DNA of 55,031 nucleotides from Ulvibacter sp047614245 (lineage in GTDB: Bacteria; Bacteroidota; Bacteroidia; Flavobacteriales; Flavobacteriaceae), in the NCBI GenBank assembly GCA_047614245.1, contig JBLHIC010000009.1, positions 1 to 55,031 of the forward strand. Reading direction: 5' to 3'. This document shows positions 53,642 to 55,031 of this stretch, in pieces (positions within the stretch are counted from its first letter, which is position 1; the number at the start of each line of letters is the position of its first letter). The notes beneath the pieces were generated by a model. It was given only the letters and a program-made list of their open reading frames with translations, was not told the DNA's origin and searched no databases. The position numbers were made by a program, and so were the translations under genes.

Positions 53642-54760
53642 ATGAAAACGAGACTGTTATATACTTTATTACTATTATTTAGTTCGATACTATTTTCTTC
53701 CTTCGAATTTAACAATTATAATACCATAAATCCTTTTGTCGTAGTATTAGATGCTGGCCATGGAGGTCACGACCCTGGGAATGTAGGAAACGGATATAAA
53801 GAGTCAGATATTGCACTTAGCATAGTACTTAAGATAGGTGCCGAACTTGAAAAGAATCCTAATATAAAAGTAATCTATACAAGGAAGAAAAATGTCTTTG
53901 TTGAACTTTTTGAACGGGGAGCGATAGCAAATAGAGCAGATGCGGATCTTTTTGTTTCTGTACATTGTGATTCGCACACCAGCAATGCCTATGGTGCTGG
54001 TACTTTTGTTCTAGGTCTCCATGCGAATAAGCGTAATATGGAAGTGGCGAAGAAAGAAAATGAAGTAATTCTCCTTGAAGAAAATTATCAAGAAAATTAC
54101 GCGGGTTATGACCCAAATTCTCCCGAATCATTTATTGGTTTAACATTGATGCAAGAAGAATACTTAGATCAGAGTATTATGTTAGCTAGTCTGATTCAAA
54201 ACAATTTTATTAAAAAACTGAAGCGTAAGGATAGAAGTGTAAAACAAGCTGGTTTTATTGTTTTGCATCAAAGCTATATGCCGAGTGTTTTAGTTGAAAC
54301 TGGTTTTTTAACGAACAAGACCGAAGGGGCATATTTAAATTCTAAGAAAGGACAAAAAGAAATGGCGAGCTCAATTGCCCAGGCTATTTTGTCATATAAG
54401 AAGAATATTGAATTGGCAACTATTGATACCCAAATTAATATTGATCAAAATGAAATCAAGAAGGAGCCTACTGCTTCAGGTGAAAAAGTATATCCCGGAG
54501 TTACTTTTAAGGTTCAGCTTGCTGCTGGTTCGAAAAAATTAGCACTGAAACCTTATAATTTTAAAGGACTTACAGAAATAAGCAGAGATTTTGAGGGCAA
54601 GATGTTTAGATATTACTACGGCAGCTCTTCAGATTATAGTAAAATATTGATAATGAAGGACGTTGCTCAACAAAAAGGATATTCTACTTGCTACATTGTC
54701 GCATTTAAAAATGGAGAGAAAGTTAAACTTGCAGATGTGTTAAAATCTGAAGATAAATAA
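53642..54760 (+). CDS. N-acetylmuramoyl-L-alanine amidase
   Basis: A 372-residue, zinc-dependent Amidase_3 protein that cleaves the muramyl-peptide bond. A signal (LLYTLLLLFSSILFSSF) precedes the catalytic domain (about 30-258): VVLDAGHGGHDPGNVG with the zinc His near residue 39, ESDIALSIV, ADLFVSVHCDSHTS with His near 103, and PSVLVETGFLTN with the catalytic Glu near 219. After a linker a SPOR-like C-terminal domain follows (about 282-365: GVTFKVQLAAGSKKLAL). It is divergent from lptD and is followed after 54 bases by the MCE gene, as in other flavobacteria. Confidence 0.93.
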   Translation: MKTRLLYTLLLLFSSILFSSFEFNNYNTINPFVVVLDAGHGGHDPGNVGNGYKESDIALSIVLKIGAELEKNPNIKVIYTRKKNVFVELFERGAIANRADADLFVSVHCDSHTSNAYGAGTFVLGLHANKRNMEVAKKENEVILLEENYQENYAGYDPNSPESFIGLTLMQEEYLDQSIMLASLIQNNFIKKLKRKDRSVKQAGFIVLHQSYMPSVLVETGFLTNKTEGAYLNSKKGQKEMASSIAQAILSYKKNIELATIDTQINIDQNEIKKEPTASGEKVYPGVTFKVQLAAGSKKLALKPYNFKGLTEISRDFEGKMFRYYYGSSSDYSKILIMKDVAQQKGYSTCYIVAFKNGEKVKLADVLKSEDK

Positions 54761-54814
54761 AGAAGGTTTCTCTATAATTATTTTTAAATTTGCTAGAACC
54801 TTAATCCTTACCAT

Positions 54815-55031
54815 TTGAAAATTACTCGTGAAGTAAAAACAGGAATACTTGCCATAGGCGCTATTCTGCTCTTTGTATTTGGTTATAGCTTCTTAAAGGG
54901 GACAAACCTCTTTCAAGATAGCCGTGTTTTTTATGTGAAATACGAAAATGTTGAAGGTTTGGCTAAATCTGCCCCAGTAACAATAAATGGTTTTACCGTT
55001 GGTAAAGTTAATGACATTGGTTTTGCTAACA
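54815..55031 (+). CDS. MCE/MlaD-family protein, N-terminal part
   Basis: The frame runs off the window after 72 codons. It begins at TTG 54815 (no ATG in frame nearby): MKITREVKTGILAIGAILLF, then VFGYSFLKGTNLFQDSRVFY. An N-terminal transmembrane helix (about 9-26) is followed by the start of a MlaD domain with VEGLAKSAPVTINGFTVGKV. Such proteins bind lipids and serve phospholipid trafficking between membranes. It follows the amidase by 54 bases and likely shares its transcript. Confidence 0.93.
   Translation, partial: MKITREVKTGILAIGAILLFVFGYSFLKGTNLFQDSRVFYVKYENVEGLAKSAPVTINGFTVGKVNDIGFAN

Noticed and set aside
13681..55031. Mobile elements, integrases or CRISPR arrays
   Set aside because: No transposase, integrase or regularly spaced repeat was seen; only the tRNA-Arg fragment hints at a past event.

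Overview
The window looks like chromosomal core DNA from a marine-type member of the Flavobacteriaceae (phylum Bacteroidota). This is inferred from AT-rich sequence, the near absence of Shine-Dalgarno sites, several exact matches to the Bacteroidota promoter (TTG, 18-22 bases, TAnnTTTG), and families typical of the group (DUF3822, DUF4159, DUF4126, PG_1098/THUMP-like, a dnaX lacking the zinc module, 7TM-HD PgpH). No transposase, phage module or CRISPR array is visible.

Layout. 1-3.9 kb (+): the end of pdxH, then a polyphosphate cassette (SixA-like phosphatase, ppk1, short ppx). 4-9 kb (mostly -): miaE; dnaX, split by a 10-A slippery run into gamma and tau products; the RNase P RNA gene on +; then rsmD, a DUF3822 protein and a pseudopilin-like membrane protein. 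9-13.6 kb (+): a RecD-like helicase, DUF4126, a natural KdsB-KdnB fusion that points to 8-amino-Kdo lipid A core chemistry, and a PlsC-like acyltransferase. 13.7-22.5 kb (-): yebC with its own promoter, phhB, an SDR protein, glsA, gcvT, then thrC-thrB-thrA behind a short threonine-containing leader ORF with hairpins. 22.6-34 kb: nnr (NAD(P)HX repair), a TlpA-like lipoprotein, hutH, a DksA-type zinc-finger protein, clpC, gyrA and a TPR protein.

34-45.8 kb: an NlpC/P60 hydrolase with a thiolase, PgpH (c-di-AMP phosphodiesterase type), small ORFs and an OmpA-like lipoprotein. These last lie between a tRNA-Arg(TCT) gene and a decayed copy of its 3-prime end. A tRNA operon Ser(GCT)-Pro(TGG)-Arg(TCT) follows, with promoter and terminator, then an RNA-modification group (PG_1098-like methyltransferase, TrmH, DUF4159, RsmE, TsaD) with a small frame-disrupted gene remnant between rsmE and tsaD. 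45.8-55 kb: the envelope block, with tamB (+), ridA and lptD (-), then an N-acetylmuramoyl-L-alanine amidase and the start of an MCE/MlaD protein (+).

The most interesting items are the dnaX slippery site, the KdsB-KdnB fusion, the thr leader, the tRNA-Arg 3-prime duplication, and the tamB start, which lacks a standard start codon ahead of its membrane anchor.
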